64,000 nucleotides of DNA from Chloranthus sessilifolius (GCA_021018995.1 CM037587.1:69087604-69151603); one strand, 5' to 3'; shown: positions 54,238-64,000, counted from the first letter of the stretch. Made by a program: numbers and translations. The notes: generated from the sequence alone by a model not told the origin.

Positions 54238-56819
54238 CTATTTACAGGCATCATTTGCCCAATCATAGAGGTCAGCCAGGTGTTCCAGCTCATCCTTAGA
54301 TAAAGGAGCTTTTCCTTTAGATTTAGCTTTTGGTTACGGCTTCTTTGTGGCCCCCTCAGACTGGGCAGCAGGTTGTTTTCCTTTGGGATCAACAGCAGCA
54401 ACGAAATTTGAATCTGAATTAGAAGGAAAAAGGGCAGTGGGGTCCAATCCGAGAGCCGCAATAGCCTTCCTTCTTTCCTCCTTTGATAGTAAGGTGAAAG
54501 AGGCATTAGGTTGGGTTGGGGGCTAGGTGGGAGGGGCGGCTTTAGACTGGGCAACAGGCTTCTTTCCTTTATTGACAAAGGCAGCAGAGGGAGCAGATCT
54601 TTTTGCAGTAACTTTCTTCTTGGGGGGAGCCCTTTTAGGTTTCAAAGGTGCAGGTTGAGTAGGGGAGAGTTCCTAGGCTAGGGGACGGTGCACATCCACA
54701 GGGGGGTGAAAGGAGGTTGAGTTGTAGAAGGGGGACAGGAGTGAGTGGAAGGAGGTGCGGTGGCGAGAGGGGTAGGTTGAAATGGCTGAGAGGTAAGGGA
54801 AGTAACCTTTTTCTCCAATATGTCAATTTATTTTGCGGCATAGAGTAGGTTCGCATTAGAGAGTTCCTTGGTGGCCTTGAGTATCTCCTGAGCATTGGCT
54901 AATTTTTTCTTGAGAAGCTCAGAATTCTTCTTCTCATATTTGGCAATGAGACTCTCAGCAGCTGCCAACTATTTTGCGAACTCATAGCGAGTCAGGATTT
55001 CAGACCACCCTTGAGAGATATCTCGGAGCTTAATTCTGTGCTCCAATTCTATGCGAGCAATCCTCTCCTCATAAGGGGCCGCCATGGAAGCGCAGAATTA
55101 AGCTCTCGGGACATCCCTGTGGATGTAAGGGTTGTCCCTCATGGCATACAGCAGGGTGAGGTATGGGGGAATGTACATGGTTTGTCTAAGGACAATGGGC
55201 AAGGACAGGGGTGTAGTGGATGAAGAGGAGGGGGTGGAAGGAACCAGATCCTCCAAGGGATTAGTTTGGGTGGAGGCATCGTGGAAAATAGGTGGGGAGG
55301 TGGTGAAAGGTAGAGGGGATTCAGCGACCGCGGAGGCCAGTAAATTTGGTGATGAGGGTAAAGTGACCGATGGTGAGGAAAGTATGGGGAGAGCTGGTGC
55401 AACTACTTCCTCAGGCTGGGCAGCCGCAGGGTGTGGTATAGGTATGGGTGAAGCAGGAGGGGATAAGTGAGGGGGTCGAGGGGTGGAAGAGGGTGGGGTA
55501 AGAGTGGATTGAATTGATTGGAGGCATGAGCTCATGAGGGTTTGGTTGTCGGTGTTGATGGTTAATTGAGATTGAATGGTTTGGAGGAGGGATAGAATTT
55601 GAGTGAGGGTGTCAGGCATGGTGGGGGTAGAAGGGGTAGGTGTTTGGACATGATGGAAGGGAGAAGAGGGTGCATGGTTAAAATGAGGAGGAGTGGGGCG
55701 TGGGGAGTCAGGAAGTGGAGTGTACTCACATCCTCCACAATTGAGGTCATGAGGGCCGTGAACTCAGAAGTGGTGAACAGGTCAACACCCTATGGATGCA
55801 GGGGGGTTTGTGATGGGGGAAAATTAGAAATTGTTTGGGTAATGGGTGGAGAAGAAATGGTAGAGGTAAGTTCGAAAAATGTGGGAGGTTCAAGGATGTC
55901 AAGTTGGAGAACCTGGGAGGTGGGTGAAGGTAAAATAGGTTTAGAGGGGGGTGGAGAGAGATCTGTTGGAAGAGGGACTGCTACAAATGGAAAATGCAAA
56001 AGTGGGTGGAAGTGTGGGTAATGGGATAGGTATGGTATGTGGAGGGGTGGATTAGGGTATCTCTGCAGGAATCTCTGTTGCCATGGTAGTGGGTACCTTC
56101 TCAGCGTCCTCCCTTCCAACTAGCTGACTCTTCTTAATCAAGGTGAGGCTGGTTGACCATTCCCGCTTCCCATACAATTTAATGGTCAGCTTCTCCATGG
56201 GCTCATTTTTCTTGATCACATACTTTCCAGTCTTGAGCAGACATGTGATGAGTCTGCAGAAAGGCAGACCTTCTCCCTTACCAAAAGCTTGTCTCTTCAG
56301 CACCTTGTCATTGATGTCCACCATTGTTTCAAAAATCAGCTTAGGTGCATTCACAAATTGCCCCTTTGAGCAGAAGTATAGGGCATCCACTAATGGGGCC
56401 CTCCTCTCTTGCAGATGGCCAGAGACATAGACATTTTTCCTCAAAATGGTATCAATGAGTCTTAGGGTAGGATGGAGGTCTCTTCTCATCAAGGATTCAC
56501 GAGAACCCACTATTCTGTTAGTAAGCTGTTTAGCCATTTCCTGAAATGTAGCCCCTGTGGGTGCTCCCTCAGCTCTGGTGGAGTCAAATTGATATGGGAC
56601 ACCTAAAGCCATCCCAATATCTAAGGGTTCTTCCACTACAGGCTCCTGAATCTCAACAGCTTTGACTTTCTTAGCTTTAGGATCCTTTTTGGGTGACATC
56701 TTAGTGAGCTTCCTCTTGACAGGTGGTTTGTCAGCTAGCTTCAACCTCGCGGAGGATTTGGGGGTGGAAGCAGTTGCTCTCTGGCATATGTTTGCTAGAG
56801 TTTCCTCCGGCTCATCCAT
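54238..56819 (-). pseudogene. Athila-E env-position ORF: nuclear-type protein, not an envelope
   Basis: Starts at ATG 56819 (MDEPEETLANICQRA). Residues 25-50 are strongly basic (KPPVKRKLTKMSPKK, KAKKVK). Residues 75-240 (GVPYQFDSTRAEGAP, LRKNVYVSGHLQERRAPLVDAL, KLIFETMVDI, GLPFCRLITCLLK) match the layout of the putative plant transposon protein domain (PF20167-like). After a TGA at 56052 the frame continues as a Pro/Ser/Thr-rich segment, a helix (TLTQILSLLQTIQSQLT), coiled coils (about 54990-54800) and a second basic cluster (KPKRAPPKKKVTAKRS). It ends DLYDWANDACK, TAG 54238. I see no signal peptide, transmembrane helix or furin-like site. Several stops and at least one frameshift make it a pseudogene. 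Function unknown. Confidence 0.7.
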
Positions 56820-57091
56820 TTTACTCTCGGAGATTAGTCACTCACCAACTTGAAGTAGAGCTTAAAGGTTAAAAATTAGAGAAACAACAGATTGATGGTG
56901 GGAAGGCAACTGACCTCGAAATGCCTAGGGTTTAACAAAAATCGCAATACACAGCTTCAATTTTCCCAATGTCAAGGGCAAAATGCTCCTCTGTGCAAGC
57001 TGAATGTACTAACAAGATGGCAGACTGAATAGCTGAAGGTTCTGTGAGGATTTAGTGGAGAGAGAGGGAGGCGAAAGAGAGGGGAAAAGAG

Positions 57092-57150
57092 CTAGGGTTT
57101 TGCCGACGGTATGGAATGAGGCACAAATGACGTATCGACAGATATATAAG
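57092..57150 (-). promoter_or_regulatory. Promoter-like block for the Athila-E env-position ORF
   Basis: On the - strand CTTATATATC (57141-57150) is a TATA box. About 45 bases downstream is AAACCCTAGC (57092-57100), a telo-box-like word common in plant 5' leaders, then a CT-rich leader to the ATG at 56819. A tacgtcat word lies at 57127-57134, just downstream of the TATA. There is no splice evidence. Confidence 0.55.
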
Positions 57151-57159
57151 GGGTGAAGT

Positions 57160-57490
57160 ACGATTCTAATAGGATGAACTGTATGGTTTCGATAGGTTCA
57201 TGCGTCCTGTCGAAAACATAGTAGACAAAACTTTAAAAGGGGATGATTCGATAGGATCCCGATAGGTGGAACTATCCTTTTGATAAGTTTAAACGGCAGC
57301 TGATTTATCATTTTGATAGGTTCCTGATTGGTATCTAGAACCTATCGAAATCTCCGTTTTGCCCTTTTTTAACCGATCGAAAAGTTAGTTTTACCTGTCG
57401 AGAAGTTCAGTGCCTATTGAAACCACCGAACAACTTGCCGAAATCACCAAGTGACCTAACGAAAGGTGAACTTGACCTGTCGAAAACTCC
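57160..57490. promoter_or_regulatory. Second TCGATAGG array, upstream of the env-position promoter
   Basis: About 12 sites: ttcgataggttc (57188), cctgtcgaaa (57212), ttcgataggatc (57248), cgataggtgg, ttttgataggttc, acctatcgaaatc (57341), cgatcgaaaag, acctgtcgag, cctgtcgaaaac (57476). They begin directly 5' of the TATA box and match the array of the same element's LTR. Confidence 0.65.
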
Positions 57491-57784
57491 TAAAAACCAA
57501 ATAAGGTTGCATTTTGGGCACTCGCAGTCTCAGTTCTCAGTAGGCTCTGTTGCTATGGTGCCCCATGATTTGACTCTCTTGTGGAAAACTCCTCTTACCT
57601 CAGGACAACTGGTAATATTGAAATGATGGCCTAGTACTAATCATGGAAGTTTTGTTTCTCTTTTTTTTTTTTCTTTTTCTTTTATTATTGCAGGAAGTAA
57701 ACAAAAAAAAATCAATTAACAACTAAGTAAATACCTAAAAAAAAAACAAAGTATGGTACATATGATACATACTGACTTCAGGGG
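57491..57784 (-). other. Athila-E pol-env spacer
   Basis: Non-coding. Contains a purine-rich tract on the - strand (57655-57690). No other feature recognised. Confidence 0.4.
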
Positions 57785-57959
57785 CTAATCTGGAGGGTCT
57801 GGAAGGTCCATAGTCTCCTCAGGCTCATCAAACTTGGCACCTTTCATAGATCTTTCCCTCGGCTAGTGTCCATTCCCTAGGTGTAATTTTCCATTTGTGA
57901 ACCAAGCATTGTCCTGCAACAGCCAATGTGTATTTTTATGAATCACTTTCTTTTGGGCA
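57785..57959 (-). pseudogene. Probable pol C-terminal fragment of Athila-E
   Basis: The - strand frame 57959 to about 57785 reads TNGKLHLGNGH and then, in a second frame, DEPEETMDLPDPPD before a TAG. A 'VNGxRLKP ... acidic/proline tail' ending is usual for Athila integrases, and the position just upstream of the motif array equals that in Athila-A. The match is short, so this is tentative. Confidence 0.35.
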
Positions 57960-59542
57960 TGTGCGACCGTGGATCCTCTCGAACCCGTCGCGGCGATGCG
58001 CTCGCCATAAAAATGAAAATGGTGGAGTCGCCACCCGGAGCTTTTGGTGACCCGGGAAACCTTCAAATCGATATTTTAAGCACCGAAGTACTAAATATGA
58101 CTCTGATTTACCGGCCTTTGTCAAAGGCTCTAGGGTAGGGGCTTCGGTTATCGATCGGGAAGGGTTTAGGCACCCGATCAACCTGCACGTAGCGGTCTCT
58201 ATCTATGGCCAAAATAAAAATAAAAAGGGCGGAGTTTCCCCTTGCCCGAAGGCAATACGGTCTTATCAAGCTTTGAGCCAAACCGAAATTTCGGCGGCGT
58301 AACGGCTTGAATCCTTGGAAGGAGGAGACACCAAGAAGGTAGAGGAAGAGAGGGGTGAGCCGGAGCTCACGGGCCCTTGTTGCACCGTGGAAGATCTTCG
58401 CTTTGGCGTGATGGTGTGAAAATGGGTTCTAATGCTAGGATTCAATAAAGTAGGGGGTGTAGAGTGAAGCTAGAGGCTAGACTTTAGCAAAAGGGAGTGA
58501 TCTAATGGTGGAAATGGGTTGAAAGGGATTAACTAAGCATGCTGGAATTCTGGAAAAATGTGTGCATTTTCTCTCACTAGGGTTCTCTCTTAAGCTCCAA
58601 ATCCTTAACCTCCAATTTTTTCCAACCCTTAAGGAAGAGGGAGGCCTCTCTATTTATAGAGAAGGGATGGGTTAGGGGCTTACTTAAGAGCTAATTGGTT
58701 TAGCAATTAGGTAATCCCCCATCTAAGATTTTTTGGGTTTTCAAGGTCCTAGGATTTTGGGAAACTGGTTTCAATGGCGGATGATGGGGTGAGACCATGG
58801 GTGACTTAAGGGTTGCCAATAAGCTCAAAGGGGGTGCAACCAATCTCAAGACACCCACCTCAACCAAGGGGATGGTCAAAGGGTCAAACTGGATGGAGGA
58901 AATTCGAGCTACTGATGACAGTTACTGTAGCTAAGTTGGGCGTATATATTATATACGCCCAGTTTAGGAACAATAATTTTCACCAAAATCAGGTGAGTTT
59001 TGAGCAGATGAAACCCGTGGTGGGTCCCACCTATACTGGGCGTATATATTATATACGCCCGGCCAAATTTTCCCCAAAATAGGCAGGCGTATATAATATA
59101 TACGCCTGACTAATCTGGGGCAAAAATGGCTGGGCGTATGTAATATCTACGCCTGAGTAAAAATCCTATGATTTTATGTGAAACGTAAAACGGCCATAAC
59201 TTTTGAATCGTAACTCCAAATTGGGTGATCTTTGGCTCGTTGGAAAGCTGAAGAAGTCCTCTTTCCAATGGTACATGGCTCATCCATGGTACTAGTCTAT
59301 GTGAAATTTTGTAGCTATCCTCCCATCAACTACCAGAAGGGATTAAGTTAGGTCTGGAAAGGGATTCTAGTGTGTAAGGGTGACTTCTAAGGATTGGGGG
59401 AATGGCTCTACAGGTCTTAGGGTGATTCCTAAAGGTCTGGGTAGGTTCCTAAGGGTTCAGGGGGGTGCCATCAGAAGCACAGGGGTACATCTCTCCCGAA
59501 GTACAGATTGATCGGGCCTTAGGCCAAATTTGGGTGTCTACA
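57960..59542 (-). repeat. Tat-3 3' LTR (1.58 kb)
   Basis: TGTAGACACCC...GGTCGCACA on the - strand, with the polypurine tract on its right. The TATA box (ctatttata on +) is at 58650-58658. It shares conserved blocks with the Tat-2 LTR (accgaaatttcggcggcgtaacg, ggcttcggttatcgatcggg), but its foldback words are different. Confidence 0.88.
58935..59155. promoter_or_regulatory. TGGGCGTATATA foldback array in the Tat-3 LTR
   Basis: Four foldbacks: 58937-58961 (perfect 12-nt arms TGGGCGTATATA around one base), 59037-59060, 59085-59107 (AGGCGTATATA arms) and 59131-59154 (decayed). They lie 280-500 bp upstream of the TATA box, the same position as the different foldbacks of the Tat-2 LTR. Confidence 0.8.
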
Positions 59543-59556
59543 GATGCCCCTCTTTG
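59543..59556 (-). promoter_or_regulatory. Polypurine tract of Tat-3
   Basis: On the - strand aaagaggggcatc abuts the LTR start TGTAGACACC; compare aaaagagggacatc in Tat-1. Confidence 0.78.
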
Positions 59557-61460
59557 GTATTCGATCACTAATGATCAGATGCCAAAGACAAGAGACATCC
59601 GAAGAGGTCCAAGGCACGTTTGATGGGTCCGCCTGGTTCAACTCAATTCTCAAACACCCATGGTGATGGTGAGTGTACGTAAGCCCTCTCATTTTTGGGA
59701 TATCGTCTGTACCTCAAAGCTAACAGTCCCCAAGCGCATTGCGACATTACTGGGTATAACTGCGATGATCACAAAAACTGTAAGCCCGCTAGCCGGGATA
59801 TCGTCCACTTCCTGAGGGAAATTATAGATTTGTGATGTTGAGTGTTAATCTGAACCAAACAGCTCCATGAAATGGGATGATCGATCTATGCTTTGGAATT
59901 GATGCGAAGCATACAAAGCGAAGGCCTTCAAACTGTGTCCAATCCTATGGAATATTGACAGCTCCATTGGATTGGGCACGGGTGCCCTTACCTAGGTAAG
60001 GCTCAAAGTTTCTGGGTCAACCCATCAACCTCGAGGTTGCTTTAGCATGATTGACCCGAGTGGAGCGAATATTGACGTCGCAACACCTCTTGGGAATGCA
60101 TGCCCATTTTCTGAGTAATTTTTTTTGTGTCATTTTCTGAATTTTCTTTTACTTCAAGGCCTCTAAGAAGAGCTCGATGACCTCTGACAATTTTATTTTT
60201 GCACAACTCTTTAAGTGGATCAAATGTCAATTGATACGCTTTAAGAATGCGTGCGCTCTGCCAGGGATAGGTGCACCTGGGGATGTGCTCGTTCCAGTGG
60301 TGAGGTGCCCCTGATTCACATGAACCGGAATGCCTTAACTCGAGACAAAGCTGAAAAGATCGGGCTAGAACCAAACATCCCTCGAAAGAGATGGCTAATT
60401 TCTAGCCTCCGTCCCTAATGAAATCACATCCTACTAACTATGAACAGACAGACACCCATCAGGGGCGATAAGCAGCAAATAGGCGCTAATGGAAGCCTCG
60501 ACCCTAAGGTACAATATACGAGGACAACACCCATCCTGCGGATACCCAGACGCAAGTGCGTACATTCAACAGGGACACCGTGCCTATACAGGTTTTAAGC
60601 CTGTGTAAAAGGAAATAAAAAGGGAAAAGAGCCCTTTGGTCTGTATGTTTGCACATAGTTTGGTTGGTTGTAATTTCATTTTTGACGGGTCAATTTTGAC
60701 TAACAATAGACTTTTCGAATGGTCTGAAGTCGAGGGCACTCCTGGTCAACAGAGAACCGAAGGTGGATGACCAGAGTGAATGCCGGAAGGTGGGGTCAAC
60801 CTACTCAGGGTTTTCACTAAGCAGCAACAAGTTGTTATTTCTTCTTTTTTTCTTTTTTCTTTTCTTTTTCTCTTTTCTTTTTTCTTTCATGTCAGATGGA
60901 GACCCTGGGCATGCTCAAATTGCCTTTGTTTTTGCATGTATCCTTAGGCGAATCAACTTGCCATGTTGATATACCATAGGGATGTGTGCATTCCGGTGAT
61001 GGGTTCTTGGTTCGCCTGCCGGATCAGGCCTTGGCTCTTACTGGGGGACTCTGTAGGGAACAGTGATCGGAGATGGGCAGAATTACCTACCAGAAATGGG
61101 GTTCGAAAGCTTTCGGGTGACCCGATCATTCCGAATTGATTTAACACGGCTCTCGGAGTGGGGCAAACAAGCGTTGCGACGCTCTTTTGAGAACCAGCGT
61201 TGTATATATTATATATTTTTTTCTTTTCATTATTTTTGCTATCTTTTTTTATTTTGTGGGCGCACCAGGTGGGCGCCTACGGACTTGGATCCGTTTGTTG
61301 TAGCATGGTCCCCTTGGGCCAATCGAAGGAAACTCGAAGGGTCATTTGGGGATGCATGCACCATGGCCGGGTCACGTGGGCCTCGAAGGGGGGTCCGGGT
61401 CGAGGTCCATAGCATACAAGGGGGGGCCGTTGGGCCTTAAAATCGAAAAAGGGAGGTCGG
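59557..61460 (-). other. Tat-3 3' region, non-coding
   Basis: Shares scattered text with the Tat-1 3' region (18000-19430, inverted): ggcatctgatcattagtgatcg near the tract, and the gcgaat/gagtggagcgaat block near 60055-60085. A T/C-rich run lies at 60840-60890. No gene seen. Confidence 0.55.
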
Positions 61461-61469
61461 GCAGTTTAA

Positions 61470-61780
61470 AAACTGCCATTTTTGGTCGGGCATATATAAT
61501 ATATATACCGACAAAATCTAAAAATGCTCTAAGGATATATTATATACGCCCGTCTAAAATCTGGCAGTTACAAAACTGCCCAAGCCCGAGCGCAAAAGGG
61601 GCCGCCCTTTTCAAATTCTCCCTTCCTCCCTCCTTTCCTCTTGAGTCCGAGACAACCCCTTAGGGTTTTTTCATTTGATTTGGCTTGAGTTCTAATACCG
61701 GCGGTCGCGAGTGTGGATCGAAAGGCGCTTCTCCTCCGCCGTTGTTTGTTTTTTTTCTCCCCCCATTGAAGGTAACCATT
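61470..61780 (+). promoter_or_regulatory. Foldbacks and leader-like block 5' of the Tat-3 antisense ORF
   Basis: Two foldbacks with the LTR-type TATA-rich arms and CG-containing ends (61486-61511; 61534-61551, ...tatatacgcccg) lie upstream of a CT-rich stretch (61618-61640), an AGGGTTTTTT word (61661) and a GC-rich leader. At 61770-61775 GAAGGTAACC looks like a splice donor, and CCCTTTTTCTAG at 62386-62397 like an acceptor. Promoter and leader intron are inferred. Confidence 0.45.
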
Positions 61781-62039
61781 ACCTTCCCTTACCTTCCCTT
61801 TGCATTTTGATAATATTATTGTTTGATGTTTTTCTTTTTCTCTCTCTCTTTTTTTCTTTATGGTGAAATTTTTTCTTATATGTGATGCCTATGTTCCTTT
61901 TCTCATGGTTTTGTTTTTGTTGTTTTCCTTAGGCCTATATATATTTTTTTCATCTATCATTTATCCATCTCATCCTATTTTCTCTTTCTTTTTTGTTTTT
62001 GATGGATTAGTGCATCTTATTTGATGGATTGGTGCCTAC

Positions 62040-62400
62040 ACACACATGGTTTGTTTTTTTTTTTTTTTTTAGTACACACACGCGTCTCTTTTTTTTTGTT
62101 TTGGATTGATATATATACATTGGTTTTTTTGTTTTTAGTACACACACACACCCCTTTTTTTTTTGTTCGGATCAGTATATACACATGGTTGTTTTTTTTG
62201 TTTTTCAGTACACACAAACCTTTTTTTTTTTTTTTTTGGTTCGGATTGGTATATACACATGGGTTTTTTTTGTTTTTTAGTACACACACACCCTCTTTTT
62301 TTTTGCTTCGGATTGGTATATACACATGGGTATTTTTTTTTTTTTTTTTTTTGGGATTAGTGTATACATACATTTCTTCTTTCTTCCCTTTTTCTAGCGG
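62040..62400 (+). repeat. Tandem repeat with T-runs, 5' of the Tat-3 antisense ORF
   Basis: About five units of 55-65 bp follow the pattern cggattggtatatacacatgg, a long T-run, ttttagtacacacacac. It lies between the leader block and the antisense ORF, possibly inside a leader intron. Long T-runs create many spurious open frames on both strands here. Confidence 0.8.
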
Positions 62401-62450
62401 GCCCATCGTCATATATTGACCGATTTCACAAAGAACATCTTTGTACGCCG

Positions 62451-63900
62451 ATGGACCTGCCTTCAAAAGGGGGCCCAAGATTTTATACGGGGGCCGGTAT
62501 ACTTCCCTGTTAAGACCCGGGGCCCAGCTTTTTGCAAAAATGGCATGATAGTTTGGCCGAGAGCGAGCTTGCTATTCTGAATGGCCTCGGGTTGTCCCGC
62601 CTTTCCGTTCTCCTCGCAGTTCCTCCATTGCCCAACCTACTACAGGCGGCTTTGGCATCATGGGACCATAGGGCCCATGTTTTTAAATTTGGGTCTAGGG
62701 AGCTGACCCCAACTTTGGAAGAGTTAGCCTCCCTCACTGGCTTGAAGATGCATCGAGGCCTTGCAAAAGTAGTGCCCAAACCAGGGTATGCAAAGGCGGT
62801 CCACGCGGTCCTTGGCTTAAAGAAGGGTGGATATGAGAAATGCTTCGCCAGAGGGCCCAGCAGGTGTTCGGTGAAATTCCTGAGAGAACTTTTCGGTGAC
62901 TCGAGCCTTCAAAAGTTGCCTGTTTGAGATCCCTTCAATGTGAAGGCCTTTGCCCTTTATTTGCTGTCGGAAGTTCTCTTCTTCACTGGGGGTGAGAGCT
63001 TTTCCCTCGGGCTATGTGATGTTTTGACATAATTGGAGGGAGGTCGCTCATTGGTATACCTGGTCCTGGCGGAGATGTATCGAGGCTTGGATCGAGGCTG
63101 CGGTTGGGATTCTCGAGAGCCCGCTTCTTGTTCGAGATCTGGTTAGGAGAGCATTTGGGCATCATGGGGCTGTCTTTGAGATTTTGCTTGATTAGAGGAT
63201 GTGGCTCGGGGTTTTCGATCCGAGTTCGAGGCGCACTGGTGGGGCGTCGAGGCAGCACATTATCGATGCAGAGGTGACCTGGCAAGTTCCCTGGATGGAC
63301 AACACCTTTCCGATTGTCCGCTCTCGGGATTGTGAGGGCATCACACTTTTGGGGTTGACTGGCAGCACATACTACTTCCCATCTCGAGTGCTCCGTCAAT
63401 TCGGGTATACTCAGCATGTGCCGTGTACCGCAAGGCCACCCTTGTGCTCTCTGATATTCTCTCGTGGTTCTCTTAGTGATCTTGATCACATAGCTGCCCT
63501 ATGGGAAACCCGCCAATCGGCGCATATGTGTAGCTTGGTTCAGGGGGGCGTCGTCTCTCCAGGTTACGAGGGTTGGCTGGTATCTGAGGAATTACCTACC
63601 CCTAGCCCAGCTTCGGTAGATGTGGTAGAGACAAGGCCCTGGCCATGTAAGGAAGTGATGCTTCGAACCCAGATCGAGTCCCTTTCCTTAGAGACGCTGG
63701 CTTTGATCGAGGCTTTGGAGAAAGAAAGGGTCAGAGCTGATATTGCGGAGGTGAGAGCTGCTACAGCTGGGAGCGAGGTCCTTCGGTTGGTGGTCTTTGA
63801 TCGAGTCCATCAGTATTGAAGCTTCACGAAGACGGCAGAAGAGTCTTCACGGTAGGTGGATGTCTGATCGAAATGCCCGCGAGGACTCCCTGCTTGCAGA
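62451..63900 (+). pseudogene. Antisense accessory ORF of Tat-3, PMD/DUF7745-like
   Basis: Starts at ATG 62451 (MDLPSKGGPRF). A TAA at 62511 interrupts it, then the N-terminal domain is open to 62927: WHDSLAESELAILNGLGLS, HVFKFGSRELTPTLEELA, LTGLKMHRGLAKV. After frame breaks the middle part (FPIVRSRDCEGITLLGLTG, YYFPSRVLRQFGY, ALWETRQSA, GYEGWLVSEELP) is open at 63199-63819. The end is a coiled coil (IEALEKERVRADIAEVRAA). It matches Tat-1's ORF (15930-17417) in all three parts. The fold is like plant mobile domain/DUF7745 proteins. Function in the element is unknown. Confidence 0.68.
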
Positions 63901-64000
63901 GATTTGCGCTTTGAAGCGTGCTCCCCGCCCTTGACCTGTTCCTGCACACATCATAGATCATATACACGGGGGGAAAGCCCCCCTAACAGAGATCTCTTTT

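Larger units (their letters stand above)
50411..57959 (-). mobile_element. Athila-E: 3' half of an Athila-like element
   Basis: On the - strand from right to left: a pol C-terminal fragment, motif array, promoter-like block, env-position ORF, 3' UTR, polypurine tract and 3' LTR (50411-52530). It is interrupted at 57959 by Tat-3; the rest should lie beyond. It was inserted in the LTR of Athila-D (left flank gctac, 50406-50410). It is the only element here with a largely readable env-position ORF. Confidence 0.8.
57960..64000 (-). mobile_element. Tat-3: 3' part of a third Tat/Ogre-like element
   Basis: A 3' LTR (57960-59542), an adjacent polypurine tract, a 3' region with foldbacks and tandem repeats, and an antisense ORF that reads + (62451 onward). 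The order mirrors Tat-1. Pol should lie beyond 64000. It was inserted into Athila-E; the left flank is gggca (57955-57959). Confidence 0.82.

Noticed and set aside
55132..56021. Two long + strand open frames (112 and 140 codons, Gly/Val-rich)
   Set aside because: Antisense shadows of the Pro/Ser/Thr-rich part of the Athila-E ORF; composition is explained by the complementary strand.
57680..57710. Possible host-gene splice acceptor (ttattattgcag) on the + strand
   Set aside because: No coding frame on either side; it lies in the Athila-E spacer on the antisense strand.
62017..62478. Open frames on both strands of 60-150 codons
   Set aside because: They arise from long T-runs and the tandem repeat; the translations are low-complexity (poly-Phe or poly-Lys) and have no family match.

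Overview
This 64 kb window is plant nuclear heterochromatin made entirely of nested LTR retrotransposons. I see no host gene, tRNA, rRNA or organelle insert. All recognisable proteins are Ty3/gypsy proteins of two plant lineages. One is Tat/Ogre-like: two RNase H domains, a G-patch between protease and RT, and an antisense extra ORF. The other is Athila-like: a tRNA-Asp-type primer site, Athila gag/protease, and an env-position ORF. Sequence alone points to a flowering plant with a repeat-rich genome; I cannot name the species. Almost every coding region is broken by stops and frameshifts, many one C-to-T or G-to-A step from the expected codon, as expected for long-methylated DNA.

Layout. (1) Tat-1, + strand, enters from the left with protease, G-patch, RT (1-2586), RNase H, integrase (12364-14518), antisense ORF, tandem repeats and 3' LTR (to 20946). 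(2) Inside its RNase H sits a non-coding, large-LTR element (LARD-like) on the - strand (2587-12358). One LTR of that element carries an Athila-family solo LTR (4046-5903). (3) Tat-1 lies inside the second RNase H of Tat-2 (- strand, 20947-36596). Tat-2 has its 5' LTR and primer site at 35011-36596, and its gag is split by an LTR that itself holds a 3.6 kb solo LTR (27058-30690). (4) Tat-2 lies inside the 3' part of Athila-D (+ strand, 36597-39459, resuming 50229-50410). (5) The LTR of D was hit by a nearly complete Athila-A (39460-50228, exact 5-bp target duplication) and by Athila-E (- strand, 50411-57959 and onward). (6) Athila-E is interrupted by Tat-3 (- strand, 57960 to the window end).

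How the parts relate. The Athila-like elements follow one plan: LTR, tRNA-Asp-type primer site, gag, protease, RT, RNase H, integrase, a spacer with a promoter-like block, an env-position ORF, and a long 3' UTR with two copies of the polypurine tract. The env-position ORF of Athila-E (54238-56819) has no visible signal peptide or membrane segment. It has basic nuclear-localisation-like stretches, a plant-transposon domain and coiled coils. The Tat elements carry an antisense ORF with a plant-mobile-domain/DUF7745-like fold next to tandem repeats.

The most interesting signal is not a gene. Most LTR families here carry, upstream of the LTR TATA box, a dense array of short CG-centred dyad-symmetric motifs. 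The motif differs between families (CTTTTCGAAAAG; TCGATAGG or TCGACAGG; CTTCGCGAGG; TTGACCGGTC; long TGGGCGTATATA or GCTTGGCG foldbacks). In Athila-A, Athila-E and Tat-3, the same family-specific motif recurs a second time upstream of the internal accessory ORF. That arrangement looks like co-evolving cis-control of two promoters per element.
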